Shown piece by piece: positions 15,519-22,888 of a stretch of DNA of 64,000 bases. The DNA is from Bifidobacterium breve (GTDB lineage: Bacteria > Actinomycetota > Acidimicrobiia > Acidimicrobiales > Ilumatobacteraceae), in contig CAMDLK010000001.1 of the NCBI GenBank assembly GCA_945901725.1, forward strand, positions 1-64,000. The letters run 5' to 3'. Position 1 is the first letter of the stretch. The number at the start of each line of letters is the position of its first letter. The notes under the pieces were generated by a model, which worked only from the letters and a program-made list of their open reading frames with translations, did not search any database and was not told the origin of the DNA. The position numbers were made by a program, and so were the translations under genes.

Positions 15519-15860
15519 TTAAGAGTCCTTTGCGAGACTGCGTCGTGAAACGCGAGAGAACGTCACGGCCACAAGTATGGCCACGATGCTCAACGTGATG
15601 AAGTAATGGAGAAACGACCATGAACCATCAAGTGTTGTGCCACCTAGATCCTGACTGAGACGCAGAATGCCGAGTGCCGCGAAAACGAGAGCAAGCCCAA
15701 GGCACAGAGCTGCCAAGGTGCCGACGGCTACCCACCTCACTGCGCCTTTGATGGGTTCGAGAGTTTCTTGGCGTGCGTACTGCTTAACCGAATCAAAAAG
15801 GTCGCCTACCTGGTCAACGGGACCTCTGGGGGGTCTAGGAGAAATGCGGGACGATGCCAT
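15519..15860 (-). CDS. Holin-superfamily/phage_holin_3_6-like membrane protein
   Basis: A 113-aa protein with an N-terminal polar part (RGPVDQVGDLFDSVKQYARQ) and two membrane segments (WVAVGTLAALCLGLALVFAA and FLHYFITLSIVAILVAVTF). The helix before the membrane and the two-TM hairpin match the actinobacterial holin superfamily III / DUF1469-like proteins. These are widespread chromosomal genes and not evidence of a prophage. TAGAAT lies 9 bases before the ATG. It leads the small-gene/trmI operon. Actual activity is unknown. Confidence 0.65.
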   Translation of the reverse strand: MASSRISPRPPRGPVDQVGDLFDSVKQYARQETLEPIKGAVRWVAVGTLAALCLGLALVFAALGILRLSQDLGGTTLDGSWSFLHYFITLSIVAILVAVTFSRVSRRSLAKDS

Positions 15861-15907
15861 GGGCTTCGTATTCTACGGTGCCCAAATAGAGATATCCACA
15901 GGCTGAC

Positions 15908-17344
15908 CTAGGGCGTTAACTGCTCCGTAGAGGGTGAGGCCGAGGCTCTGTTCAGCACATCAGCCAGGGAATACCAAATAGGACGATATGAGCCCTGATT
16001 ATCTATCCCTGTCTTGTTCATCAACAATGCAAAAGACACAGGGCCTGAGTTAGGGACGGGGACATATCCCACGAGTGCCTTCACGCCGTTAAGGGTTCCG
16101 GTCTTGCCACGAAGTACTCCTGCAACATCTGTTCCATCGAATGTTTCTCGAAGGGTCCCTGTCTCGCCCGCAACAGCCATCAAATTGGGCATTGAAGAAG
16201 AAAAAGTGTCGAGAAGTGACATGAAAACATCACAAGGAATACGGCCTTCAGACGCCAAGCCTGATCCATCGAACAGTTGAACGTCTTTATCTAGTTTCCA
16301 CTTCACCAGCGTTTCTTTCACGGCAGTAAGACCTGCATCCGTGGATCCAGTCCCCTTGGACGCGAATCCGATTTCCTTTAGCAAAAGTTCTGCAGTGTTG
16401 TTGTCGCTGTTCACCATCATTTCTTGAATCACAGAAGTAAGTGGTGCGGATTGAATCGAAGCAATCTCGGGAGTTCCCGTAGGCATTGCGTCACGTCGAG
16501 GCAGTGCACCAAACAGAACTCCCCTTGCACTGAGAAGATTCTGCAATTCAGTTGCGGCAGAAACCGCTGGGTCATCAGGTTTAGTTGCGAGACTAAGCAC
16601 TACTCCATCGTCAACAAATAGCGCGCCAAGTGGACCCGCTTCTGTGAAACGAAAATCCGGTGGCCAAACATCAACGAATCTTTTATCGTCATAACGCGAA
16701 TCGATGCCAACAACGGATCCTGCTACGCGCTTTAACCCGGCTGCCACGAGAGAATCTGCGAGCTTTTCGAGCGAAGTTCCTGATGTTGTGGGATATTTCT
16801 CAGAAGCTACATACTCATTGCGAACTATCAAAGGGTCTCCACCGCCGACGAAGAAAAGGTCGGCCACTGAGCCATTTGCATCGAGTGTTCCATGAACTCG
16901 TGTTGTGTAGACAAACTCTGGTTTCAGAATCTCCAGAGCGACGGAGGCAATTATCAATTTTGTAGATGAGGCAGGGATAAGGGATTTAGCTGAGTTCACT
17001 GCACCAAGTCGGATACCCATCCATTCAACAGCTACACAACTCTGCGTCGGAAAATCTGCCGCGACATTTGCAAAGGCACGCGACAACTTGCCAGTACGCG
17101 TGATGACAGACAAAGTGTTCGGAGCTCTCCGTGCTGAAAGCACAGACACACGAGGAACTGTGGTCACGATGCGATCATTCCGATGGGTAACGCGTGACGC
17201 TGTACGTGAAAGCGCTACGTACAATCCTCCAAAAATCAAAAAGCCAACGAAAGCAAGGATGCTTATCGTGCGAAGAGGATTTGCTGATTGGCGTGATCGT
17301 ACGCCAAAACCATTATCTGCGCGCGACACCTGTGTGAACCGCAT
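15908..17344 (-). CDS. dacB: D-alanyl-D-alanine carboxypeptidase, PBP4/DacB family (S13)
   Basis: A 478-aa penicillin-binding protein. It has an N-terminal membrane anchor (ISILAFVGFLIFGGLYVAL), then the three active-site motifs: SSTK in LIPASSTKLIIASVALEIL near residue 121, SDN in MMVNSDNNTAELLLKEIG near 310, and KTG in LRGKTGTLNGVKALVGY near 410. S13 enzymes trim pentapeptide stems and can cut cross-links outside the membrane. Length is typical. ATG 17344 lies within the 3' end of the acyl-CoA synthetase gene (32-bp overlap), so transcription is probably shared. Confidence 0.92.
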   Translation of the reverse strand: MRFTQVSRADNGFGVRSRQSANPLRTISILAFVGFLIFGGLYVALSRTASRVTHRNDRIVTTVPRVSVLSARRAPNTLSVITRTGKLSRAFANVAADFPTQSCVAVEWMGIRLGAVNSAKSLIPASSTKLIIASVALEILKPEFVYTTRVHGTLDANGSVADLFFVGGGDPLIVRNEYVASEKYPTTSGTSLEKLADSLVAAGLKRVAGSVVGIDSRYDDKRFVDVWPPDFRFTEAGPLGALFVDDGVVLSLATKPDDPAVSAATELQNLLSARGVLFGALPRRDAMPTGTPEIASIQSAPLTSVIQEMMVNSDNNTAELLLKEIGFASKGTGSTDAGLTAVKETLVKWKLDKDVQLFDGSGLASEGRIPCDVFMSLLDTFSSSMPNLMAVAGETGTLRETFDGTDVAGVLRGKTGTLNGVKALVGYVPVPNSGPVSFALLMNKTGIDNQGSYRPIWYSLADVLNRASASPSTEQLTP

Positions 17345-19472
17345 ATCGATAGAGGTGTCCTAGTGCCACAGCAGCACGATTGCCACTTGCGTAACAAAGC
17401 CGGCCTGTTTCACGAACTGTTCTTACCCCGGAGTTATTGGGATCAGCAACCGCAAGTTCCGTCGCGAGCAAAATTGGTTTTCCAGTCGTCACAGAAAGGT
17501 CATGCGCCGCTTGAGCGAAACGTGCATCCTGTCGTTCGTGATATTCAACGATGCGGTCAAGGCCATGATCTGGGTGGAATCGACCCTCTCTCATTAAGCG
17601 GGCTTGGTTTGCTTGGATGCCGAGACCAAGATAAATAATCGCATCAACATCTTTATGCTCAGCGATCATTGCCATGACTTCAGGAATCGTGTCTCGAGTC
17701 TCTCCGCCCGCGCAATCCACAGGGTTATTGCGACTCCAGCGTGGTGGCAACTTTGTATCAATTTGAGCGAGTAGATCCTCTGGCAATGTCATCAACTGCA
17801 TCGAGCCATCATTTGCAATTGCGTCACTAGTGACCACTCCCCAACCGCCGGCCGTTGTCAACACGACAACGTTTGGTCCTAATGGCAATGGTTGCGTGGC
17901 AAAGGTTGCCGCAGCTTCAAAGGCTTCCTCAACATTTGCGGCACGCGTAACACCACCTGCCTTGCATGCACCATCGAAAATTGCGTCGTTTGCAGCAAGA
18001 GCGCCCGTGTGACTAGCTGCCGCACGTGCTCCATTGTCGGTGGCGCCACCTTTGATGAGAACAACAGGTTTACGTGCAGTAACACGGGCCAGGCGTTCCA
18101 TTAAACCACGGCCATCACTAATGCCTTCGACGTATGTCAATGCAACTTTTGTAGCAGAGTCTGTTCCATACCATTCGACAAGATCTGCTACGCCTAGTGC
18201 TGCGGCGTTACCTGCCGAGACTGCACGGCTAATGCCGACTCCGGTTTGTCGCGCGTAATTCAAAAAGCTTGAAACGAAGTTTCCACTTTGACTAGCAACT
18301 GCGATCGCACCTGAAGGTGGATACGGCGCAACAATCTGCGCACACAATTTTGCAGGAGTTGACACGACTCCTTGACCATTCGGTCCGGCAAGAAGAATGC
18401 CTAACTCATCTGCGAGAGCAACCAATTCCGTCTCAAGACGTATTCCCTCTTCGCCTGCTTCGCCATAGCCCGCTGAAGTGAGGAACGCAGCACCGATCCC
18501 CTTTCGTGCACATGCTCGAAGCAAGTCAGGATTTGCAGACGCAGGGGTGCACACAAAGACAAGATCAATTGCATTGTCTGGCAACGAATCAATATCAGCA
18601 ACGGTCTTGATACCGAGAACTTCTTCTCCCTGCAGATTGGTGCCGTATACGCCACCGGCATATCCACTGGCCAAAATATTATGCAAGGAAACAAAACCAA
18701 ATTTTCCAGGATGTGTTGATGCACCTGCAACCAAGACGCCGCGAGGCTCGAAAAGCGCACGGAATTGAGCATCTGTGTATGGCACTCGTTTCGAGACCAT
18801 TGAGACATTGCGCTTTCCCATTTCGACCAGGGCATCTACGGCAACAACGTCACCGTTCTCTCGAACGATAAGTGGATTCACATCAACCGAGACGATGTCA
18901 TCGCGTTCCATGGCGACTCGCGAAAGACCAACGATTGTGGAAATCAATTGGCTCTTGTTGACAGCAGGTTCCCCGCGAAAAGCTTCGAGAAGACCTTGCA
19001 TTCTCAATGAATCAATCATGGATGCTGCCCCAACTTCGTCAACGGGTGCAGGCCGGAATGCAACATCGGCAATGACCTCTGCCATTACGCCACCAATACC
19101 GAGCATCACGGTGGGACCAAACTGTGGGTCGACGAGCATTCCAGCAATGAGTTCTCGAGTGCCACTAATCATCGGGGCCACCAACAAGTGAACATCACCA
19201 TCTGCAGGTGTTGCGGCGGCCAAGAGACTGTTTGCTGCTTCTGCTACTGCCTCTGCATTATTCAACCGCAAACGTACGAGTCCGCGCTCTGTCTTGTGAG
19301 CAATCTTGTCTCCACCAAGTTTTACGACAACCGGATAGCCGAGTTGTTCTGCTGCCGCAATGGCTTCATTGGCGGTAGCCGTCTTTTGCTCTGGAGCGAA
19401 GGGGATGCTGTACAACGACAGCAGGACTTTTGAATCGGATTCAGACAGGGTGGAAGTTTGCTCAGATGACAC
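17313..19472 (-). CDS. ADP-forming acetate/acyl-CoA synthetase-like fused protein
   Basis: 719 aa. Residues about 1-215 are an ATP-grasp domain (ACS beta type: LGYPVVVKLGGDKIAHKTE, VDVNPLIVRENGDVVAVDAL). Residues about 240-700 are the CoA-binding and ligase domains (alpha type) with FEPRGVLVAGAS, LAGPNGQGVVS, VASQSGNFVSSFLNYAR and ASHTGALAANDAIFDGA, the last carrying the phosphohistidine-type His. Such enzymes interconvert acyl-CoA plus ADP and phosphate with acid, CoA and ATP. The ATP-grasp-first order is reversed compared with most bacterial fusions. Start GTG with TACCGT 8 bases upstream. Substrate unknown. Confidence 0.85.
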   Translation of the reverse strand: MSSEQTSTLSESDSKVLLSLYSIPFAPEQKTATANEAIAAAEQLGYPVVVKLGGDKIAHKTERGLVRLRLNNAEAVAEAANSLLAAATPADGDVHLLVAPMISGTRELIAGMLVDPQFGPTVMLGIGGVMAEVIADVAFRPAPVDEVGAASMIDSLRMQGLLEAFRGEPAVNKSQLISTIVGLSRVAMERDDIVSVDVNPLIVRENGDVVAVDALVEMGKRNVSMVSKRVPYTDAQFRALFEPRGVLVAGASTHPGKFGFVSLHNILASGYAGGVYGTNLQGEEVLGIKTVADIDSLPDNAIDLVFVCTPASANPDLLRACARKGIGAAFLTSAGYGEAGEEGIRLETELVALADELGILLAGPNGQGVVSTPAKLCAQIVAPYPPSGAIAVASQSGNFVSSFLNYARQTGVGISRAVSAGNAAALGVADLVEWYGTDSATKVALTYVEGISDGRGLMERLARVTARKPVVLIKGGATDNGARAAASHTGALAANDAIFDGACKAGGVTRAANVEEAFEAAATFATQPLPLGPNVVVLTTAGGWGVVTSDAIANDGSMQLMTLPEDLLAQIDTKLPPRWSRNNPVDCAGGETRDTIPEVMAMIAEHKDVDAIIYLGLGIQANQARLMREGRFHPDHGLDRIVEYHERQDARFAQAAHDLSVTTGKPILLATELAVADPNNSGVRTVRETGRLCYASGNRAAVALGHLYRYAVHTGVARR

Positions 19473-19489
19473 GACTACATACGGTAGTC
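19473..19489. promoter_or_regulatory. Inverted repeat over the acyl-CoA synthetase promoter
   Basis: GACTAC and GTAGTC are separated by 5 bases, directly before GTG 19472 and covering its TACCGT -10 box. This is a position where a repressor could act; no regulator is identified. Confidence 0.35.
19481..19486 (-). promoter_or_regulatory. -10 box, acyl-CoA synthetase
   Basis: TACCGT on the minus strand is 8 bases before GTG 19472. Confidence 0.4.
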
Positions 19490-19533
19490 AGTACGGACGG
19501 CGAAAGACGGGTGCTCCGGCTCGAAAAGTCGTT

Positions 19534-20307
19534 CTATGCCACGTGAGTGGACAATGCCGATGCAATTTCCCCTGGCAGTTCTCCGATTACTAGGTGACCA
19601 GCGGGCAACTCGACAAGTGTCGACCCAGAGACTGTTGCTGCAATGTGTCGAGATTTCGTTATGTCGACCCAGCGATCTTCTATACCGCCGATCACGAGAC
19701 ATGGGGCCTTTATGAGCCGCAAACTCTTTTCGATATCAATTCGAATATCAAGTTCGAGTTGCGCATCTGAGCCTGGCTGTACCGTGGTCGCAGCCATACC
19801 GACAACAGCGTCAAACATGGGTTCCAATACTTCTAACCCGGCAGCTGTGTAACCGTCAGCGAGTGCGTATCGCATAAACAACTCACGATCAATAGCGATG
19901 AGACGACGCCACAAATCAAAAGTTACTTTCATCCGCGCATCGGTCTTTGACCATCCACACAACGAAGTAACTGTGATTACAGAATCAGGAAACAGTGAGG
20001 CGCACTGAAGGGCTGCAACTGCCCCGAGGGAATAGCCGATCACATGAAAACGTTCATGTCCTAAATGATGCATCAGGGCAACTGCATCGGAAATAACCAC
20101 GTCAAGATCAATCGGCCCAGTTGGCATATCTGATTCGCCAGAACCAGGGAATTCAAACGTCACCCATTCAAGATTGGTGGAGCACGCTTGTTGAACCTGA
20201 CTCCACGCATTGGCTGCCTGTGTCGTGCCATGAAAGGCCAGAATGGGCACTCCGGACCCCTCCGACGTATAACCAATAGTGCGACTGTTGTTAATCCATG
20301 AAGACAT
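19534..20307 (-). CDS. Alpha/beta-hydrolase
   Basis: A 257-aa alpha/beta-hydrolase. The oxyanion segment is LAFHGTTQAANAWSQV near residue 23. The nucleophile elbow is HVIGYSLGAVAALQCA near 90, the acid is in IGGIEDRWVDITKS near 208, and the catalytic His is in LVELPAGHLVIGELPG near 236, so the full Ser-Asp-His triad is present. Members of this fold hydrolyse esters, lactones and other acyl compounds; no specific substrate can be read. It has a leaderless-type promoter (TACGGT, 6-base spacer) and runs alone between tetR and the acyl-CoA synthetase. Confidence 0.85.
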   Translation of the reverse strand: MSSWINNSRTIGYTSEGSGVPILAFHGTTQAANAWSQVQQACSTNLEWVTFEFPGSGESDMPTGPIDLDVVISDAVALMHHLGHERFHVIGYSLGAVAALQCASLFPDSVITVTSLCGWSKTDARMKVTFDLWRRLIAIDRELFMRYALADGYTAAGLEVLEPMFDAVVGMAATTVQPGSDAQLELDIRIDIEKSLRLIKAPCLVIGGIEDRWVDITKSRHIAATVSGSTLVELPAGHLVIGELPGEIASALSTHVA

Positions 20308-20313
20308 GGCGTA

Positions 20314-20319
20314 ACCGTA
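20314..20319 (-). promoter_or_regulatory. -10 box, alpha/beta-hydrolase 19534
   Basis: TACGGT on the minus strand is 6 bases before ATG 20307. Confidence 0.5.
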
Positions 20320-20339
20320 TCGGATTTGGCAATGAGGGT

Positions 20340-20960
20340 CTACACGACCAAAGCGGCGCGAAAGAAAGCGACGACGTGATCACAGTGGTCGCGTACATGT
20401 TCAGGAGTGAGAGCCTGATCGTTGAAAAGTTCATCTATGAATGGAGCGTCAGAGAAATATGTCAAGATCGCGCCATACCCAGTGATGATTAAGTGTTGAG
20501 CGTTGTGCCGGCGAAAGTGCCCAGCATCCATCTCTGCTGTGAAATATGCGCATGCATTATCAAAAAGGGGCCGCAGAAAACCCGAGAGGTCGACGCCTAC
20601 GTGAACCCCACTATCGAGCGCTTCTCGCCGCATAATACGAACGTAGTCAGGTGTGCGCGCAAACAAATCAAAGCCAGCACGAATGACTAGTTCGGCTTTG
20701 TCCCACCCTGATGCTGGTGACGCCATGGCAACTTCAAGACCTTCAAGCCATTCGGATAACAGCATTTCAAAAACGTCTGTGTACAAGGCTTCTTTACTAG
20801 GAAAATGGTGAAGCAAACTTGGTCGTCTTATGCCGACCCCAGCCGCAATGTCGTTGAGCGAAGTTCCCTCGTATCCCCGATCCGCAAAGCAGTGAAGAGC
20901 CTCGTCGAGGATGAGTTCTCGGGTCGATTTAGAACTGATCTCTTCTGTTAAATCCGACAC
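20340..20960 (-). CDS. TetR-family transcriptional regulator
   Basis: A 206-aa TetR-type regulator. The N-terminal HTH has RELILDEALHCFADRGYEGTSLNDIAAGVGIRRPSLLHHFPSKEALY (near residues 15-60, described in parts: TSLNDIAAGVGI is the helix-turn-helix, SLLHHFPSKEAL the family's closing motif). The rest is the all-helical ligand and dimer domain. It is divergent from the fatty-acid desaturase, and an 18-bp perfect palindrome lies between the two genes, overlapping both promoters. The simplest reading is a regulator of membrane fluidity or acyl-chain unsaturation that also controls itself. Start GTG has TAAATT 6 bases upstream. The ligand is unknown. Confidence 0.88.
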   Translation of the reverse strand: MSDLTEEISSKSTRELILDEALHCFADRGYEGTSLNDIAAGVGIRRPSLLHHFPSKEALYTDVFEMLLSEWLEGLEVAMASPASGWDKAELVIRAGFDLFARTPDYVRIMRREALDSGVHVGVDLSGFLRPLFDNACAYFTAEMDAGHFRRHNAQHLIITGYGAILTYFSDAPFIDELFNDQALTPEHVRDHCDHVVAFFRAALVV

Positions 20961-20966
20961 CTTCTC

Positions 20967-20972
20967 AATTTA
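20967..20972 (-). promoter_or_regulatory. -10 box, tetR
   Basis: TAAATT on the minus strand is 6 bases before GTG 20960. Confidence 0.5.
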
Positions 20973-20986
20973 CCGCCTATTCTGCC

Positions 20987-21004
20987 CTACCTACCAGTAG
21001 GTAG
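20987..21004. promoter_or_regulatory. TetR-type operator palindrome
   Basis: CTACCTACCAGTAGGTAG has perfect 8-bp arms around a 2-bp centre. It covers -18 to -35 relative to the desaturase start (21022) and lies 27-44 bp upstream of the tetR start (20960), so one bound dimer could block both. The size and symmetry match operators of TetR regulators. Confidence 0.75.
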
Positions 21005-21009
21005 CCAGT

Positions 21010-21015
21010 TAGTGT
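21010..21015 (+). promoter_or_regulatory. -10 box, desaturase
   Basis: TAGTGT is 6 bases before ATG 21022 and directly follows the operator. Confidence 0.55.
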
Positions 21016-21021
21016 TTCTAT

Positions 21022-21783
21022 ATGAGTTCATTTATCTCCAGTGTCCTAACAGCTCTCTTGGTTGGAGCAGTCGTCTCTACCGTTGCCAATACCTGCACAA
21101 CCGTCTACCTACACCGGGCCTTGAGTCACCGCGCGCTCACCCTAAAACCATCTGTGGCACTCGTATTCCGCGCTGTGCTGTGGCTGTCTACTGGCATTAA
21201 GCCAAAGGAATGGGTGGCAGTTCACCGCAAGCACCATGCCTTTACAGACATAGAAGGCGACCCTCACTCTCCGGTATTACTTGGATGGAAGAAGGTTCAG
21301 GCTAAAAACGTGGCTTTGTATAGAGCGTCAGTTCTTGATCCGACGACAATTGAGAGATACGCCAAAGATTTGCCAGATGATCGTTGGGACAAAGTCTTCT
21401 TTGGCCACAACAAGACAGGTCTGCTCTCAGGAGTTGCAATCCTCATTATTCTTCTCGGGCCTTGGACAGGCCTTCTCGCCGCCTTCATTCACGCGAATAT
21501 CTATTTGGCTGGAAATGCGGCGGTCAACGCACTTGGCCATCATTTCGGTCGTCGTCCCTACGATAACCGTGCCACCAATTTGCAGTGGTTGGCTTTCTTC
21601 ACCATGGGTGAAGGCCTTCATAACAATCATCACGCGGCTCCGTCGTCTCCTCGTTTGTCGCACAGATGGTTCCAAATTGATCCAGGGTGGTGGGTAATCA
21701 AAACCCTGACAATTTTTCGGCTTGCAAAGGTTCGTTTCTCTGATATTCGGTTGACATCGACAGCCAAGGCTTCGTTCAACTAA
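21022..21783 (+). CDS. Membrane fatty acid (acyl-CoA) desaturase
   Basis: A 253-aa membrane desaturase. It has the three His boxes of the acyl-CoA/acyl-lipid delta-9 desaturase family: HRALSHR near residue 32, HRKHHAF near 71, and HNNHHAAPSSPRLSHRWFQID near 198. Hydrophobic segments surround them (ISSVLTALLVGAVVSTVAN, LLSGVAILIILLGPWTGLLAAF). The enzyme uses a di-iron centre and oxygen to insert a cis double bond in acyl chains at the membrane. The shared operator places it under the divergent TetR regulator. It is followed 22 bp later by nagA, which has its own promoter-like box. Confidence 0.92.
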   Translation: MSSFISSVLTALLVGAVVSTVANTCTTVYLHRALSHRALTLKPSVALVFRAVLWLSTGIKPKEWVAVHRKHHAFTDIEGDPHSPVLLGWKKVQAKNVALYRASVLDPTTIERYAKDLPDDRWDKVFFGHNKTGLLSGVAILIILLGPWTGLLAAFIHANIYLAGNAAVNALGHHFGRRPYDNRATNLQWLAFFTMGEGLHNNHHAAPSSPRLSHRWFQIDPGWWVIKTLTIFRLAKVRFSDIRLTSTAKASFN

Positions 21784-21792
21784 AAACCCAAC

Positions 21793-21798
21793 TACATT
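21793..21798 (+). promoter_or_regulatory. -10 box, nagA
   Basis: TACATT is 6 bases before GTG 21805. Confidence 0.45.
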
Positions 21799-21804
21799 TT
21801 TAAC

Positions 21805-22887
21805 GTGCCACGCGAGATCACCTGTAGCCAATTTTTCGATGGAGACAGCCTCCAAGGTTCACGTCGAATCGTCGTGGCAGAGGATGGCCTCGTTGAATCT
21901 ATTGAAGAGCACACTGGACCGGCTGAATACTCAGTTCTGTGTCCAGGTTTCGTGGATGTGCAGATGAACGGCTTTGATGACGTTCACGTAGCGACTGCAT
22001 CTTTAGATGAATTGATTCGCCTTGATCAGCTGCTTCTTGGTCGAGGAACAACCAGTTGGTTGGGAACGATAGTTACGGCTCCGCTCGAGAAAATGGCAAG
22101 TTCCTTGGGGTCGCTTCACGAGTCGTTTCAGTCGCAACAAGTACATGGCTTCGCTGGGATTCATGTTGAAGGGCCTTTTCTCGGTGATGCCCCTGGGGCT
22201 CACCCAGTCAGATACATCGTTGCATGTGATTTGGATTGGATTTCTCAGTTAGATCCGTCGGTGCGCCTAGTAACTGTTGCGCCCGAACAAACCGATGTCA
22301 TTCCCGCAATTCGTGCACTGGTAGATCGAAACATAACGGTGTCGCTTGGGCATTCGCGACCTACGAAGCTTCAGTTCAACGATGCCGTCGCCGCAGGCGC
22401 GTCAATGGTCACGCATCTCTTCAACGGAATGAGCGGAGTTCATCATCGAGACCCAGGACTAGCCATGTGGGCGTTAAACGATGATCGGATTACATGTGGA
22501 TTGATTGCCGACGGCGTTCATGTTCAGACAGACGCCCTATCGCTCGCTTTTCGGGCTGCGGGCTCCCGAATCTGTTTGGTTTCAGATTCCGTTTCATGGA
22601 GGAATCATTCGGGCTCTCGACCAGGGGTAGAAATAAGAAACGGCGCGCCTCGGCTGTCAGACGACACGCTGGCAGGGTCGTGTACGCCACTTGGGGAATG
22701 TGTGCAACGAGTTGTTCAGGAATGCGGAGTTCCTCTGCAGTCGGCTCTCGCTAGTGCAACCTCTGTCCCTGCTGACTTGGTCGGATTGGCAGATGTAGGA
22801 CGGATCAAAGTTGGCCAGAAGGCAGATCTTCTGGCGCTCGACTCCGAACTTTCCGTTCTGAAAGCCTGGCGCCGATTACCATCATGA
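21805..22887 (+). CDS. nagA: N-acetylglucosamine-6-phosphate deacetylase
   Basis: A 360-aa amidohydrolase of the NagA family. PGFVDVQMNGFDDVHVA has the family's first metal-site variant. GIHVEGPFLGDAPGAH has the catalytic-site Glu, and VSLGHSRPTKLQFNDAVAAG a metal His. VTHLFNGMSGVHHRDPG has the second metal His and substrate loop, and LIADGVHV and CLVSDSVS carry the substrate His and general base Asp. NagA removes acetate from GlcNAc-6-phosphate, feeding amino-sugar recycling of cell-wall or chitin-derived sugar into glycolysis. No nagB is present nearby. It precedes the pentose-phosphate genes. Confidence 0.88.
   Translation: MPREITCSQFFDGDSLQGSRRIVVAEDGLVESIEEHTGPAEYSVLCPGFVDVQMNGFDDVHVATASLDELIRLDQLLLGRGTTSWLGTIVTAPLEKMASSLGSLHESFQSQQVHGFAGIHVEGPFLGDAPGAHPVRYIVACDLDWISQLDPSVRLVTVAPEQTDVIPAIRALVDRNITVSLGHSRPTKLQFNDAVAAGASMVTHLFNGMSGVHHRDPGLAMWALNDDRITCGLIADGVHVQTDALSLAFRAAGSRICLVSDSVSWRNHSGSRPGVEIRNGAPRLSDDTLAGSCTPLGECVQRVVQECGVPLQSALASATSVPADLVGLADVGRIKVGQKADLLALDSELSVLKAWRRLPS
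22877..22882 (+). promoter_or_regulatory. -10 box, transketolase
   Basis: TACCAT, at the very end of nagA, is 6 bases before GTG 22889. Confidence 0.4.
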
Positions 22888-22888
22888 G

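Noticed and set aside
15519-15860. Holin-like protein taken as a prophage sign
   Set aside because: This family is a normal chromosomal gene in Actinobacteria, and no other phage gene is present.
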